The notes: generated by a model from the letters alone, not told the origin. A stretch of 64,000 nt of DNA from Winogradskyella psychrotolerans RS-3 (GCF_000427335.1 NZ_ATMR01000176.1:62001-126000); one strand, 5' to 3'. Shown: positions 44,600-54,432, counted from the stretch's first letter. Numbers and translations are program-made.

Positions 44600-45925
44600 C
44601 TACCCTTCAAGGGCTTCACGCATTGCTTTTGCTTTAATTAAACATTCCTCATATTCTTTAAGAGGGTCACTTTTTGAAGTGATGGCTCCTCCAACGGAAT
44701 ATGAAATGTATTTTTTTGATTCATTATAGAGAATACTTCTAATAATCACATTAAAATCGAAATCACCTTTTGGTGTGAAATAACCCACTGAACCAGAATA
44801 TAAACCGCGTTTTGTTTCTTCGAGATTTTCAATTATTTTCATGGCTGAAATTTTTGGAACACCTGTCATGCTTCCCATCGGAAATGTAGATTTTATAATA
44901 TCTACGACATTTCTTTCTGGTTCCACTTTAGACTGAACCGTTGAAATCATTTGATGCACTTGTAAAAACGAATACACTTTACAAAGCTCCTTCACCTCTA
45001 CACTACCTTTTATAGCGGTGTGCGATAAATCGTTTCGAACCAAATCGACAATCATTATATTCTCACTTCGTTCTTTTGGATCTAGCGATAAGTCTTCTGC
45101 GAGTTTTAAGTCTTCCTTCTTATCGCCTGATCGCTTCGCCGTCCCTTTAATGGGTTGCGAAATAATTGTTGTTCCATTCTTTTTAATATAACGCTCAGGC
45201 GATGCAGACATCATATATTTATCTTCAAATTTTAAAAAACTGGCAAAAGGTGGCTTTGAAATAGCATTCAGTTTATTAAAAGTTTCGAATGGATTTATTT
45301 CGCTGTCTTCTGCATAAAACTCTTGACAAAAATTAGCTTCGTAAATATCACCGCGTTGAATATGAGATAACATTTTAGTTGCTTTCTCAAAATATGAGTC
45401 TTTGTGGATTCTTAGTTTTATTTTGATGTCGTTTAATGAACTTCTACTCACTTCGACTTCGCTCAGTGACCGACGCTCAGAATGACGTTCTACGTCATTT
45501 AATATAGCTTTTAAATCATCCTCAATCTCATCATCAACCATTTTGAGATATTTTATTTCAACCTGGTTATCTTTAATAAAAAATAGCTTCTTCGGCTGAA
45601 AGAAATACAAATCAGGAAAATTTAAGCCATCAAAATTATTAGATTTTAAGGGTTCTGTCGTGTTTTTTAAATCGTAGGTGAGATAACCGAAGATCCAGTC
45701 GTTTGTTAATGTCTGATATTCCTTTAAACGTTCAAACGCATCAAAATAATCGGTGCGTATTGTTGTAAACGCATCGACTGCCAACACAGCATCGTAACTA
45801 CTATATTGATCCTTGTGGTTATTAGAATCTAACCAAACGATATCATCAAATTGCTGACTCCAAAGCAATAAATTTTGCTTAAAGGTCTCACTGTTTTTTA
45901 GTTGATGAATGTGTGTTGTTCTCAA
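44600..45925 (-). CDS. pabB: Aminodeoxychorismate synthase component I, with a repeat-derived insertion
   Basis: Makes 4-amino-4-deoxychorismate from chorismate for folate synthesis, with a glutamine amidotransferase partner (PabA/TrpG) not in this window. 441 residues. The chorismate-binding domain shows IKGTAKRSGD, the active-site DLVRNDLS segment, FPMGSMTGVPK with the conserved PxGSxTGxPK pattern, and the terminal GGAITSKSDPLKEYEEC. Anthranilate synthase TrpE is related, but the sequence and length favour PabB. Residues 147-163 (RHSERRSLSEVEVSRSS) come from a dispersed repeat between the N-terminal and catalytic parts. The frame opens with TTG. Confidence 0.92.
   Translation of the reverse strand: MRTTHIHQLKNSETFKQNLLLWSQQFDDIVWLDSNNHKDQYSSYDAVLAVDAFTTIRTDYFDAFERLKEYQTLTNDWIFGYLTYDLKNTTEPLKSNNFDGLNFPDLYFFQPKKLFFIKDNQVEIKYLKMVDDEIEDDLKAILNDVERHSERRSLSEVEVSRSSLNDIKIKLRIHKDSYFEKATKMLSHIQRGDIYEANFCQEFYAEDSEINPFETFNKLNAISKPPFASFLKFEDKYMMSASPERYIKKNGTTIISQPIKGTAKRSGDKKEDLKLAEDLSLDPKERSENIMIVDLVRNDLSHTAIKGSVEVKELCKVYSFLQVHQMISTVQSKVEPERNVVDIIKSTFPMGSMTGVPKISAMKIIENLEETKRGLYSGSVGYFTPKGDFDFNVIIRSILYNESKKYISYSVGGAITSKSDPLKEYEECLIKAKAMREALEG
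45441..45490. repeat. Dispersed repeat inserted in frame in pabB
   Basis: On the minus strand it begins GTCATTCTGAGCGTCGGTCA and continues with GAGCGAAGTCGAAGTGAG, a longer relative of the element in tilS. It is translated as a Ser/Arg/Glu-rich linker in PabB. Confidence 0.82.
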
Positions 45926-45973
45926 TAGAAATATAATTGCTGCAATTTACCGAAATTAAAATTTGGTAGGAAA

Positions 45974-45981
45974 TAAATTTG
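45974..45981 (+). promoter_or_regulatory. Candidate -7 element of the aldose epimerase gene
   Basis: TAAATTTG fits TAnnTTTG, 59 bases before the ATG at 46040. This supports starting the protein at 46040 rather than at the upstream in-frame ATG (45998), which would leave almost no leader. Confidence 0.4.
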
Positions 45982-46039
45982 AATCCAAAGCAATTTCATG
46001 GGTTCTATAAGAATTGTATATTTCAAAAAAATAAAATCA

Positions 46040-46930
46040 ATGTATAGTTTAAAGAATGATCTCTTAGAGGTTAATATAAAACCTAAAGGCGCCGAGTTAT
46101 GTAATATTACTTCAGCAAAGCATAAAACCGAATTTATGTGGCAAGCTAATCCTGAGTTTTGGGGAAGTCACGCGCCAAACCTATTCCCTATAATCGGTTG
46201 CATGAAAGATGATACATACATCTACAATGACAAAACGTATCATATGCCAAAGCATGGTTTTGCAAGACATAACGATAATTTCTCGATTAAAAATCAGTCA
46301 GATTCTAGTATTACGTTTTCATTAGTTTCAAATGAAGAATTGTATACTTACTATCCTTTCTTGTTTGAATTTGAAATCACTTATACACTTTCAAAAAACA
46401 TCTTAACTATTACTCATAAGGTTACCAATTTAGACGACAAAGCACTTTATTTTTCTTTAGGTGGTCATCCTGCTTTTAATTGTCCGCTTTCGAAGGATGA
46501 AAATTATACCGATTACTTTTTAGAATTTGAACAACCTGAAAACAGTCAATCTCACCTATTAAATATGACTAATGGTTTGTTAACGGACACTACGAAACCC
46601 GCATTTACAGCAGGAAACAGAATACAGTTACGACCAGACTTATTTAATGAAGACGCTTTAGTTTTTAAGGATTTGAAATCGAGAATAGTTAGTTTAAAGC
46701 ACAAAACCAAAGGAAAAATCTTAACTGTAAATTTCGAAGATTTTAAACACTTAGGAATTTGGGCAAAACCAAACGCTCCTTATGTTTGTATTGAGCCTTG
46801 GTTAGGTTTTGCTGATAACGAGACTACAGACCAAAAATTAGAAACTAAAGAAGAAGTTCTAAAATTGGATGCTGGTTCTACTTTTAATGCGAGCTACAGC
46901 ATAGAAATAGACCAAAATCACTTATTATAA
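46040..46930 (+). CDS. Aldose 1-epimerase family protein
   Basis: Interconverts sugar anomers, or acts on hexose-6-phosphate as YeaD-type relatives do. 296 residues from the chosen ATG. Conserved points are KGAELCNI (about 13-20), WGSHAPNLFPIIG (39-51), MPKHGFARH with the family His (68-76), SLGGHPAFNCP (about 153-163) and the C-terminal PYVCIEPWLGFADN with the catalytic Glu. An in-frame ATG 42 bases upstream would add 14 residues (MGSIRIVYFKKIKS) unlike the family N-terminus, so I take the second start. The true sugar is not known. Confidence 0.9.
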   Translation: MYSLKNDLLEVNIKPKGAELCNITSAKHKTEFMWQANPEFWGSHAPNLFPIIGCMKDDTYIYNDKTYHMPKHGFARHNDNFSIKNQSDSSITFSLVSNEELYTYYPFLFEFEITYTLSKNILTITHKVTNLDDKALYFSLGGHPAFNCPLSKDENYTDYFLEFEQPENSQSHLLNMTNGLLTDTTKPAFTAGNRIQLRPDLFNEDALVFKDLKSRIVSLKHKTKGKILTVNFEDFKHLGIWAKPNAPYVCIEPWLGFADNETTDQKLETKEEVLKLDAGSTFNASYSIEIDQNHLL

Positions 46931-47047
46931 ATCGTTTAGACTACTTTGAATTGAATTATAGATTGCTGTTTTAATTTTATTGAAGTAAAATGCCCTATAA
47001 TTTAAAAAGTATATTACTTTGCTTTAACAAAATGTTAACACCATCCT

Positions 47048-50000
47048 ATGAGCTACCAAATCCTAAAAAACAATGTCTTATTTCTCCTTTTTATAATCCT
47101 ATCGCTTTTATCTCAATTTACATTTGCTCAAGACAATGATGCGTATAGTTTATTATGGAAAATTGAAGGCAACAACTTAGATTCCCCTTCTTACTTATTT
47201 GGAACCATGCATATTGACGATGCTAGAGTTTTCAACTTTAGCGATGCTGTAATGCCAGCCATTGAAAGTACAGAATATTTTGCTTTAGAAGTTAATGCAG
47301 ATTCTTTAATAACTGCTATTATGAATAAGACATATGACATCACTGCAAACGATTACTATAAAAATCTACTAAAACCTAAGGATTATAAGCGTTTATTAAA
47401 ACGATTTGAAGACGTTAATGAATACTCTTTAATAGACTCTGAAATTATGAGTCCAGATCAAGTATTAAGCTTGCTCATACCTGATATTGATAAAGATGAC
47501 GACAAGTCAACTTTTGTAGATCTATATCTTTTAGGTCAGGCTCGCACCATGAATAAATCGATTACAGGATTAGAAGATGTAGAGGATCAAATGAACTATT
47601 TTGATAATCTTTCTGACGAACAGAAAACAGAAGAAATTTTAAGTCATTTAAGTATTGATGTCGATAGCATTAATAGAACTAAGGAAATGATGACTAAAGT
47701 TTATGCGACAGGTGATTTAAATAAAATTGCTGCTTTTGTAGGTCAATACGACTTTATTGACGACACTATGATTTCTAGAAATAAGGTTATGAGTACTAGC
47801 ATTATAGATATCATGAAAAAAGGGAGTCTATTTGCTGGTGTAGGAGCTGCTCACTTAGTTGGAAAAGGCAATGTTATTGAATTATTACAAAAAGAAGGCT
47901 TTAAAGTCAGTGTTGTTGAAGCTAAATTCACAGGAGTTGCAGACACTTATAAAATTGACTCATCAAAAGGCATTTGGTACAATTATACAGATAATGATTT
48001 AGGATTTCGGCTAGAACTACCAAAAGCACCCAATATTAAGCAAGATTACGACAAGTTTACAATCTATGGTTACGGAGACATATCTACTGAAACGAGCTAC
48101 CTTTTTATGGGATTCGATATAGGTTATACCTTAGCACAACCTCAGATAGACACTTTCTTAGAAACTATGGTCTCTAATATTATTGAAAAAAGAGAAGGAG
48201 TCGTTATTCATCGTGAAGAACTTACTGACTCAGATCTAAATGGGTATGATATTACCGCTGAATTACCTGATGATAACATGATAAAAGCAAGATTTATCAC
48301 AAAAAATAATCATTTCTATTATTTCTCAGTCGAAACATCACAAGATCAAATCGACGAAAATTATATTAAGCGTTACTTTAATTCAATTAAGGTTGAAGGA
48401 GTTGAACCAAAACCTGAAACTAAAGGTTGGCGAGAGTTTAAAAGCGAAAAGGGCGCTTTTTCACTTCAAATTCCAGTTGACGCCAAAGAGGTATCTAGAG
48501 AACACCCTAATCCTATTGATCTAGAAGGAGAGCCTTATTTTCTTAACCTCTATATGGCAACTGATACTGATAATTCAAACAATTATTTAATTCGCTATAA
48601 CGACCAACCTTTGGGCTATTTTCTCCAGAATCTTGAAATAGCATTTAAAGAAACTGAAACTACCCTAACTCAAACCTCTACACTATTAGCAGAACCAAAA
48701 ATTATTTACTTAGATGGTATCGAAGGCCGCGAATATGAAATAAACATTAAAGACAAATTCCATTCTATTGTACGTGTTTATTTTAGAGGTAATAGAACTT
48801 ACCTTTTATTAAAGCAAAAACTTAATGAAACGGAAAAAGTAAGCGTTAACGACGAATTTTTTAATAGTTTCACCTTACTTCCATATCAAGACACAGATCT
48901 TACCGATTACGAATCACCAAATAAAGGTTTTAAAATAAAACTGTTTGAAAAGGTAAAAGAAGTCATTGACACATTGGATGCTACGGATTCTAATGTTCTC
49001 GATTCTTATGATTACACTTCATTAAACCCAAATTCTGGAAGCATTTACCAATATGGCTATAATAATATCGGCAAATATTTTAGAATAACTAGCCATAAAA
49101 AACTTCTTGAAGACTATAAGAATGCCTTAATTGAGTATAACGATAGTATCATAAGTGAAAAAATCGTAGTTAAAAATGGGGATTCATTAATACAATTTTC
49201 AGTTAAAAATAAATTATTCAAAAATACGAGTCGCCAAGTAGTGAATCAATTTTGGTATAATAATTACAGACTGCATATTTCTAAAGCAATAGTTACTGAC
49301 GAAGAATTAAAAAGTGGTATTGTAGAAAAAGTTTTCTCTTCCATAATCGCACAACCAATAACATCAGATATCGACATTTACGAATCTAAAGCGAAGTACA
49401 TTCTTGAAGATTTAAAATCTAAGGATACAATAGTCTATAATGGAGCTCTAAAAGCATTTGATTATTATGAATTTGATAAAGATGATTTGCCCGTTTTAAG
49501 CAAAGCACTTAATCATTCTTATTCAGAAGAACATAACGATGTCATAAAATCTAATATTATCTATGAATTCAGTTTAATAAATGAAGAATCATCTTTAGAT
49601 ATTCTTGAAACGTTATATAATAAACCCACCACATCAGATAATCTAAAAACGGATATACTCATTACCATACCTGCTATTGAGTCCGAAAAATCTCTAGTAC
49701 TTTATAATAAATTATTGTTTTCAAATCCACCGACTGCAGACAACTCTTATGACTATAGCTTGCTTCAACCGTTTAACGACTCACTGAACTACACGCTAGA
49801 AAATTATAATAAACTACTCACACTTCTACCTCTAACGCAATATAGAAAAGACATTATTTATTTATCTACGGATCTCTATAATTCTGATTTAGACACTAAT
49901 AATATTGTAAAATCTCATTATAATAAAATTTTAGAATATCTACCTTCAGACTCAGAACTGTTTTTTAATCAATCTAAAACTGAACTAGAAGAAGATGAAG

Positions 50001-50587
50001 ATTATACCTACTACAATATAATGGCTGCCTATTTGCAAAGTCTTAATACTGTAAAATATGATGACAGCATTAGTAATACCATTACATCGACACTTTTAAA
50101 TAGAGATGATGATAAATGGTTAAGGTTATTAGCCATTACCGCTAGAATTTTTAATGAGTATACTATTTCAGATGAAATTTTAAATCAATATTTAGAAGAT
50201 AAATATTACAGATTTGAAATCATGGAAGCTTTTCATAAAATCAATAAGTTAGAAGACATAGATGAAAAATTCCTTAAGGAGAAGGAATTTGCAAAGCTAT
50301 CCTTTTACAATTACGCTGGAGAAGACGGCGGTTATCCGGATGAAATCACGTTTTTGAAAAAAATTAATAGAAATAACGTAACGTTTTATGCGGTAAAATT
50401 TAACTATATAGAAGAGGAACCTAATGAAACCTTTTCATATATAGGTATTGTTGGTCCTATTAACAAATTATCTCAAAACGAAGCGTTTAAAATGTATGAT
50501 TCCTCTAGCTATTGGGATGAATATGATGAGGATTGGGAAACAAAAATAGAACCTCTAATCACAGATTTTTTAGAGTTCACTAAATAG
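47048..50587 (+). CDS. TraB/GumN-family protein with a large unique C-terminal extension
   Basis: 1179 residues, about four times the family norm of 290. Signal peptide about 1-27. The TraB/GumN domain (about 30-300) has FGTMHIDD (51-58), ALEVNAD (79-85) and VGAAHLVGKG (265-274), the conserved GxxH, E and H residues of this metal-dependent protease-like fold. Then come three related beta modules of about 150 residues, each starting with an aromatic-Gly-Phe pattern (DLGFRLELPKAP, KGAFSLQIPVDA, NKGFKIKLFEKV). A helical HEAT-like stretch (about 775-1080) and a short C-terminal domain follow. Likely periplasmic; function unknown. Confidence 0.85.
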   Translation: MSYQILKNNVLFLLFIILSLLSQFTFAQDNDAYSLLWKIEGNNLDSPSYLFGTMHIDDARVFNFSDAVMPAIESTEYFALEVNADSLITAIMNKTYDITANDYYKNLLKPKDYKRLLKRFEDVNEYSLIDSEIMSPDQVLSLLIPDIDKDDDKSTFVDLYLLGQARTMNKSITGLEDVEDQMNYFDNLSDEQKTEEILSHLSIDVDSINRTKEMMTKVYATGDLNKIAAFVGQYDFIDDTMISRNKVMSTSIIDIMKKGSLFAGVGAAHLVGKGNVIELLQKEGFKVSVVEAKFTGVADTYKIDSSKGIWYNYTDNDLGFRLELPKAPNIKQDYDKFTIYGYGDISTETSYLFMGFDIGYTLAQPQIDTFLETMVSNIIEKREGVVIHREELTDSDLNGYDITAELPDDNMIKARFITKNNHFYYFSVETSQDQIDENYIKRYFNSIKVEGVEPKPETKGWREFKSEKGAFSLQIPVDAKEVSREHPNPIDLEGEPYFLNLYMATDTDNSNNYLIRYNDQPLGYFLQNLEIAFKETETTLTQTSTLLAEPKIIYLDGIEGREYEINIKDKFHSIVRVYFRGNRTYLLLKQKLNETEKVSVNDEFFNSFTLLPYQDTDLTDYESPNKGFKIKLFEKVKEVIDTLDATDSNVLDSYDYTSLNPNSGSIYQYGYNNIGKYFRITSHKKLLEDYKNALIEYNDSIISEKIVVKNGDSLIQFSVKNKLFKNTSRQVVNQFWYNNYRLHISKAIVTDEELKSGIVEKVFSSIIAQPITSDIDIYESKAKYILEDLKSKDTIVYNGALKAFDYYEFDKDDLPVLSKALNHSYSEEHNDVIKSNIIYEFSLINEESSLDILETLYNKPTTSDNLKTDILITIPAIESEKSLVLYNKLLFSNPPTADNSYDYSLLQPFNDSLNYTLENYNKLLTLLPLTQYRKDIIYLSTDLYNSDLDTNNIVKSHYNKILEYLPSDSELFFNQSKTELEEDEDYTYYNIMAAYLQSLNTVKYDDSISNTITSTLLNRDDDKWLRLLAITARIFNEYTISDEILNQYLEDKYYRFEIMEAFHKINKLEDIDEKFLKEKEFAKLSFYNYAGEDGGYPDEITFLKKINRNNVTFYAVKFNYIEEEPNETFSYIGIVGPINKLSQNEAFKMYDSSSYWDEYDEDWETKIEPLITDFLEFTK

Positions 50588-50602
50588 TTATGTATTTACA
50601 AC

Positions 50603-50610
50603 TATCTTTG
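50603..50610 (+). promoter_or_regulatory. -7 promoter element of the DEAD-box helicase gene
   Basis: TATCTTTG, a perfect TAnnTTTG word, 18 bases before the GTG start, giving a leader of about 12 bases. This supports the GTG. Confidence 0.5.
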
Positions 50611-50627
50611 CACCTTAAAACAGAAAC

Positions 50628-51977
50628 GTGACTTTTAACGACCTTAATTTAAATACACCTTTATATAACGCTTTAGACGATTTAGGATTTGACACTCCTA
50701 CTCCTATACAAGCAGAATCTTTTAATGTAGTAGCTGCTGGTAAAGATGTGGTTGGTATTGCACAAACTGGTACTGGTAAGACACTTGCCTACATGTTACC
50801 GATATTAAGAAATTTGAAATTTTCGCAACAAGAAAATCCTAGAGTTTTGATTTTAGTACCAACACGTGAATTAGTGGTTCAAGTTGTTAGTGAAATTGAA
50901 AAATTCTCTAAATACATTAACAATCGTGTTTTAGGTGTTTACGGTGGTACTAACATTAATACGCAAAAACAAGCTGTTGCACAAGGACAAGACATCATTG
51001 TTGCCACTCCTGGTAGACTTTATGATTTAGCAGTGAGCCGTGTTTTACAGTTAAAGTCCATTCAAAAATTAGTAATTGATGAAGTTGATGTAATGTTAGA
51101 CTTAGGTTTTAGACATCAACTACTTAATATTTTCGATATTTTACCTCCGCGTCGTCAAAACATTATGTATTCGGCTACGATGACTAAAGATGTTGATGAT
51201 TTAATTACTGACTTTTTTAAAAGTCCAACAAAAATATCAATCGCAGTTTCTGGTACTCCTTTAGAAAACATAAAACAAGAACGTTTTAATGTTCCTAATT
51301 TTTATACCAAAGTTAATCTGTTAGAACATTTGCTTCGCGATAAAGACGAATTCTCAAGAGTCTTAATTTTTGTGGCTTATAAGAAAATGGCAGATCGTCT
51401 TTTTGATCAATTGGAAGAATTGTTTCCGAATGAAACCTGTGTCATACACTCTAACAAAACCCAAAACTACAGGTTGCGCAGTATTGAGCAATTTAGAGAA
51501 GGTGAAAACCGCTTATTAGTTGCCACAGATGTTATGGCAAGAGGTTTGGATATAGAAGGTGTATCTCATGTTATTAATTTTGACACACCAGATTATCCTG
51601 AAAATTATATGCACAGAATTGGTAGAACTGGTCGTGCTGAAAAAGAAGGACATACTATTTTATTCTCGACTGAAAGCGAACAAGAAGGCTTAGAACGCAT
51701 TGAAGAATTAATGCAAATGAAAATTGAAACCCTTGAGATTCCTGAAGATGTTACAATTTCAACTGAATTAATCGAAGAAGAGCGTCCGCAAATACGAGAG
51801 CGAAACAACCCGATTAAGCGTCGTGATGAAGATGCTCCTGGACCAGCGTTTCATGAAAAATCTGAAAAGAACTCTAAAGAAAACTTAGGTGGTTCTTACA
51901 AATTCAAAATTGCAGCAAAATATAAGAAGCCGAAAACTAGAGGTGATAAAAATTATAATCAACGGAATAAGAAATAA
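50628..51977 (+). CDS. DEAD-box ATP-dependent RNA helicase
   Basis: Unwinds structured RNA in ribosome assembly or mRNA decay. 449 residues with all motifs: Q motif ending PTPIQ (Gln28), motif I AQTGTGKT (45-52), PTRELV (about 78-83), ATPGR (126-130), motif II DEVD (151-154, Val in place of Ala), SAT (about 185-187) and motif VI HRIGRTGR (about 327-334). The tail is basic and rich in Lys, Arg and Asn (KKPKTRGDKNYNQRNKK), typical of RNA-binding extensions. Starts with GTG. The convergent gene ends 6 bases away. Confidence 0.94.
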   Translation: MTFNDLNLNTPLYNALDDLGFDTPTPIQAESFNVVAAGKDVVGIAQTGTGKTLAYMLPILRNLKFSQQENPRVLILVPTRELVVQVVSEIEKFSKYINNRVLGVYGGTNINTQKQAVAQGQDIIVATPGRLYDLAVSRVLQLKSIQKLVIDEVDVMLDLGFRHQLLNIFDILPPRRQNIMYSATMTKDVDDLITDFFKSPTKISIAVSGTPLENIKQERFNVPNFYTKVNLLEHLLRDKDEFSRVLIFVAYKKMADRLFDQLEELFPNETCVIHSNKTQNYRLRSIEQFREGENRLLVATDVMARGLDIEGVSHVINFDTPDYPENYMHRIGRTGRAEKEGHTILFSTESEQEGLERIEELMQMKIETLEIPEDVTISTELIEEERPQIRERNNPIKRRDEDAPGPAFHEKSEKNSKENLGGSYKFKIAAKYKKPKTRGDKNYNQRNKK

Positions 51978-51983
51978 GCGCTT

Positions 51984-52454
51984 CTACTCTAGTTTTAATA
52001 AGTCGTCGCAATGCCTATCATAATCTAAACAAAGAATTCCTAAAGTATCTAAAAGTAACTGATTCAACTCTTTGTCTTTAGGCTTAATAGCATATGCTAA
52101 TTTAAATTCTGAGTAGGCGCCTGAAATTCTGCCTTTATTTAAGCGCTGTTTTCCTGATTTAATCAAAAAATTAAAAGCATCCCTATCTTTCTTTATAGCC
52201 CAAGCCAATTCTTGCTTATGTTGCAACCTAGAATGGTCTAACCAACTTGGAATATATAATGTAATAACCAACACCATAACAAGGAACAATATTATTCCAA
52301 AATTATAACTTCCTTTATTATTTGAGTATTGAAGTTTAAATTTTCTACTATAGGTTGGGATCGCAGTAAATGAGCCCTTTCGTTGCATAGAAAATGGCTT
52401 ACGAGGACGCATCCCATAAATCCATTTTTGCAAACCCAAACCCATGTAACCCAT
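51984..52454 (-). CDS. Single-pass membrane protein with a short TPR-like tail
   Basis: 156 residues. A basic, aromatic N-terminus (about 1-50, with RPRKPFSMQRKGSF) precedes one transmembrane helix (about 53-71), then a helical region (about 75-156) whose GRISGAYSEFKLAYAIKPKD segment looks like a tetratricopeptide helix pair. No family is recognised. It lies downstream of the AAA+ operon but behind that operon's terminator, so it is probably transcribed separately. Confidence 0.7.
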   Translation of the reverse strand: MGYMGLGLQKWIYGMRPRKPFSMQRKGSFTAIPTYSRKFKLQYSNNKGSYNFGIILFLVMVLVITLYIPSWLDHSRLQHKQELAWAIKKDRDAFNFLIKSGKQRLNKGRISGAYSEFKLAYAIKPKDKELNQLLLDTLGILCLDYDRHCDDLLKLE

Positions 52455-52590
52455 AATATTACCTTTATATTATAGGTCTGATATTTGAAGGTTTTGTTAC
52501 AGTTTTTTTAATAGATTATGAAATAATAACAGAATGTTAAATAAGTCGTTTGAGTAAAACAATTATTTATCAAATTGAAATATCATTAAT

Positions 52591-52628
52591 AAAAAAGACC
52601 TGTTAGATTTTTAAAATCTGACAGGTCT
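52591..52628 (-). terminator. Intrinsic terminator of the AAA+ operon
   Basis: A 16-base stem with one G-U pair (agacctgttagatttt / aaaatctgacaggtct), followed on the minus strand by a T run. It lies 25 bases after the last operon gene. The stem also belongs to a hairpin word repeated in flavobacterial intergenic DNA. Confidence 0.85.
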
Positions 52629-52653
52629 GAAATTATTTTATAACTTTAAAATG

Positions 52654-54351
52654 TTACTGTCCACTAACAGCCTTCAAAGAATCTAGTTGACGTTGTAAAG
52701 TATTAATCTTATCGGTATTATCTTCAATCCTCGGAATAGACATTAATGAATCCATTTGTTGTTCCATAATGTCTTCATCTTTTGGTTTTTCGTTATAAAA
52801 ATAACCAATACCTTCACTCGCTCTCCAAGCTTCGTTTAATTGATTATAAACTTCTTCATCCCATGTACTCGGATGCTTTACATCTATCCAAATAACATCT
52901 CTGTATTCACTGTCTATCAACACTAAATCTGGTGTTGCAGAACCGTCAAATTGCTGGGCATCCGTTGAGCTAATTGATGATATTGTTCCTAGGAAGAACA
53001 TACGCTTTCTGCCTGCAATATCTTTTATATAAGGTCTAAATTCTACTGGTGTACTTGCCGTCCAATCGTATTCTTTTTTAGATTCTTTTACTTTTAATGG
53101 CATCGCAGAAACACCTGCATAACCTTGCTTTTTAGTCGCATGATCATAATAATATAATTTATCAGTTCCATCAGCAGGCACAAACACACTATAACTTAAA
53201 CTGGTACGCTCATCTCCCACTGGCTCTAAGCCAAACCAATGATACAATCCACTGTAAGCATCACTATTTGAACCCGAAAAATTGAAGTCAGTAACATAAG
53301 GTTGTTGATTTTGATCTTTAGGCATCACAGGAATTTTCACAGCCGTTTTCATGTTCCAAGGTAAAGGATCACTAAAGCCTCCTAAGAATTTTAACGATTC
53401 TGCTTCAAGTTGAGACACCTTTTCAGATAAGGTATTTTGTTTCATTAAGAACGGATAATTTTTAATGTCATCTGGACTTACATACGTTCCTTTTCCAATT
53501 AAAATCCGCTCCATATAATCGTTAAAATCGTGTTCTCCGTTTTCAATAATCATCACACCGCCAAAACTTGGATACGGAAAAAAGAAACCTTTCCATTTAA
53601 TTAAACTCACCACTTGCACCCATTCACCATTATCATTTTTCATATAAAAGGTATCACTAGGCTCGTGATTAAATAGCATCCAAGGATTAAAGCGCTGCAC
53701 TACGGCATTGTAAGTGTTTCTACTAAATTTTAATGACTCACCAATTGAAAACGTCACATCAATACGATTCTCATTAGAAAATCTAGGAAATGGAGTGGTA
53801 CTACTTACCGAAAAGACTTCTTCCGTATTATCGCTAATACGTTGCATAACGTACTTTTCACTCGGTTGAATGGCCATGGTCCATTTATTCTGACCATCTA
53901 CCCTTACTAAATGTGGTAAGGACACATCTTTAGTTTCACCAACACTTTCATTGGCCATCGAAAAAACATTCCTTAACGGCTGAATACGTTCATTTTGGGT
54001 TAATGGCAATTCGTTTATTTCAACTTTATCTATACTATTGAAAACATTATACGTTTTCATATAGTCGTACATTTTATAGTGCCAACCCACAACATACAAT
54101 AATCCAAAGAAGATAATGAGTAACGCTAAAACGGCTAATCGACTTCCTACTTTAGCTGATTTTCTGAATTTACGTAAGCCGAAAAACAGAAGTAATACAC
54201 TTACCGATATAATAAAAATATACTTTCTTAGAAATAATAAAACAGGTTGATAGTCATCCCTAAAAAAGAATAATAACACTAATAATAGCAATACTACGAA
54301 AACAGTGATTCGTTTTTGTTTGCCTCCTTTGTTCCAATAGTTTTTTATCAT
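52654..54351 (-). CDS. Membrane protein with a large soluble domain, last gene of the AAA+ operon
   Basis: 565 residues. A basic N-terminus is followed by three transmembrane helices (about 14-29, 38-58, 71-92), then about 460 residues of soluble domain with many Trp, Tyr and Phe, beta-rich, and a coiled-coil tail (about 530-562). No catalytic motif or family is recognised. If the N-terminus is inside, the odd number of helices puts the large domain outside the cytoplasm. Its operon partners include another membrane protein, an AAA+ ATPase and a coiled-coil protein, so it may be the envelope anchor of a complex. Confidence 0.78.
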   Translation of the reverse strand: MIKNYWNKGGKQKRITVFVVLLLLVLLFFFRDDYQPVLLFLRKYIFIISVSVLLLFFGLRKFRKSAKVGSRLAVLALLIIFFGLLYVVGWHYKMYDYMKTYNVFNSIDKVEINELPLTQNERIQPLRNVFSMANESVGETKDVSLPHLVRVDGQNKWTMAIQPSEKYVMQRISDNTEEVFSVSSTTPFPRFSNENRIDVTFSIGESLKFSRNTYNAVVQRFNPWMLFNHEPSDTFYMKNDNGEWVQVVSLIKWKGFFFPYPSFGGVMIIENGEHDFNDYMERILIGKGTYVSPDDIKNYPFLMKQNTLSEKVSQLEAESLKFLGGFSDPLPWNMKTAVKIPVMPKDQNQQPYVTDFNFSGSNSDAYSGLYHWFGLEPVGDERTSLSYSVFVPADGTDKLYYYDHATKKQGYAGVSAMPLKVKESKKEYDWTASTPVEFRPYIKDIAGRKRMFFLGTISSISSTDAQQFDGSATPDLVLIDSEYRDVIWIDVKHPSTWDEEVYNQLNEAWRASEGIGYFYNEKPKDEDIMEQQMDSLMSIPRIEDNTDKINTLQRQLDSLKAVSGQ

Positions 54352-54359
54352 GATTTTCT

Positions 54360-54432
54360 GTCATTCCTGCGAAGGCAGGAATCTATATTTATTAAACGTT
54401 TCTTGTAGATTCCGCATCAAGTGCGGAATGAC
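54360..54432. repeat. Dispersed palindromic repeat (GTCATTCC...GGAATGAC)
   Basis: Outer arms gtcattcc / ggaatgac enclose two small hairpins, cctgc-gaag-gcagg and ccgca-tcaag-tgcgg, with ggaatct / agattcc between them. It is a widespread bacterial intergenic repeat, here placed between two genes of the AAA+ operon. Confidence 0.82.

Noticed and set aside
44344-44729. Open frames on both strands across the GGTTGTT array
   Set aside because: They exist only because the 7-base repeat lacks stops in some frames; their products are low-complexity strings and they overlap real genes.
45998-46039. Upstream in-frame ATG for the aldose epimerase
   Set aside because: It adds 14 basic residues unlike the family start and lies too close to the -7 word; the ATG at 46040 fits the family N-terminus.
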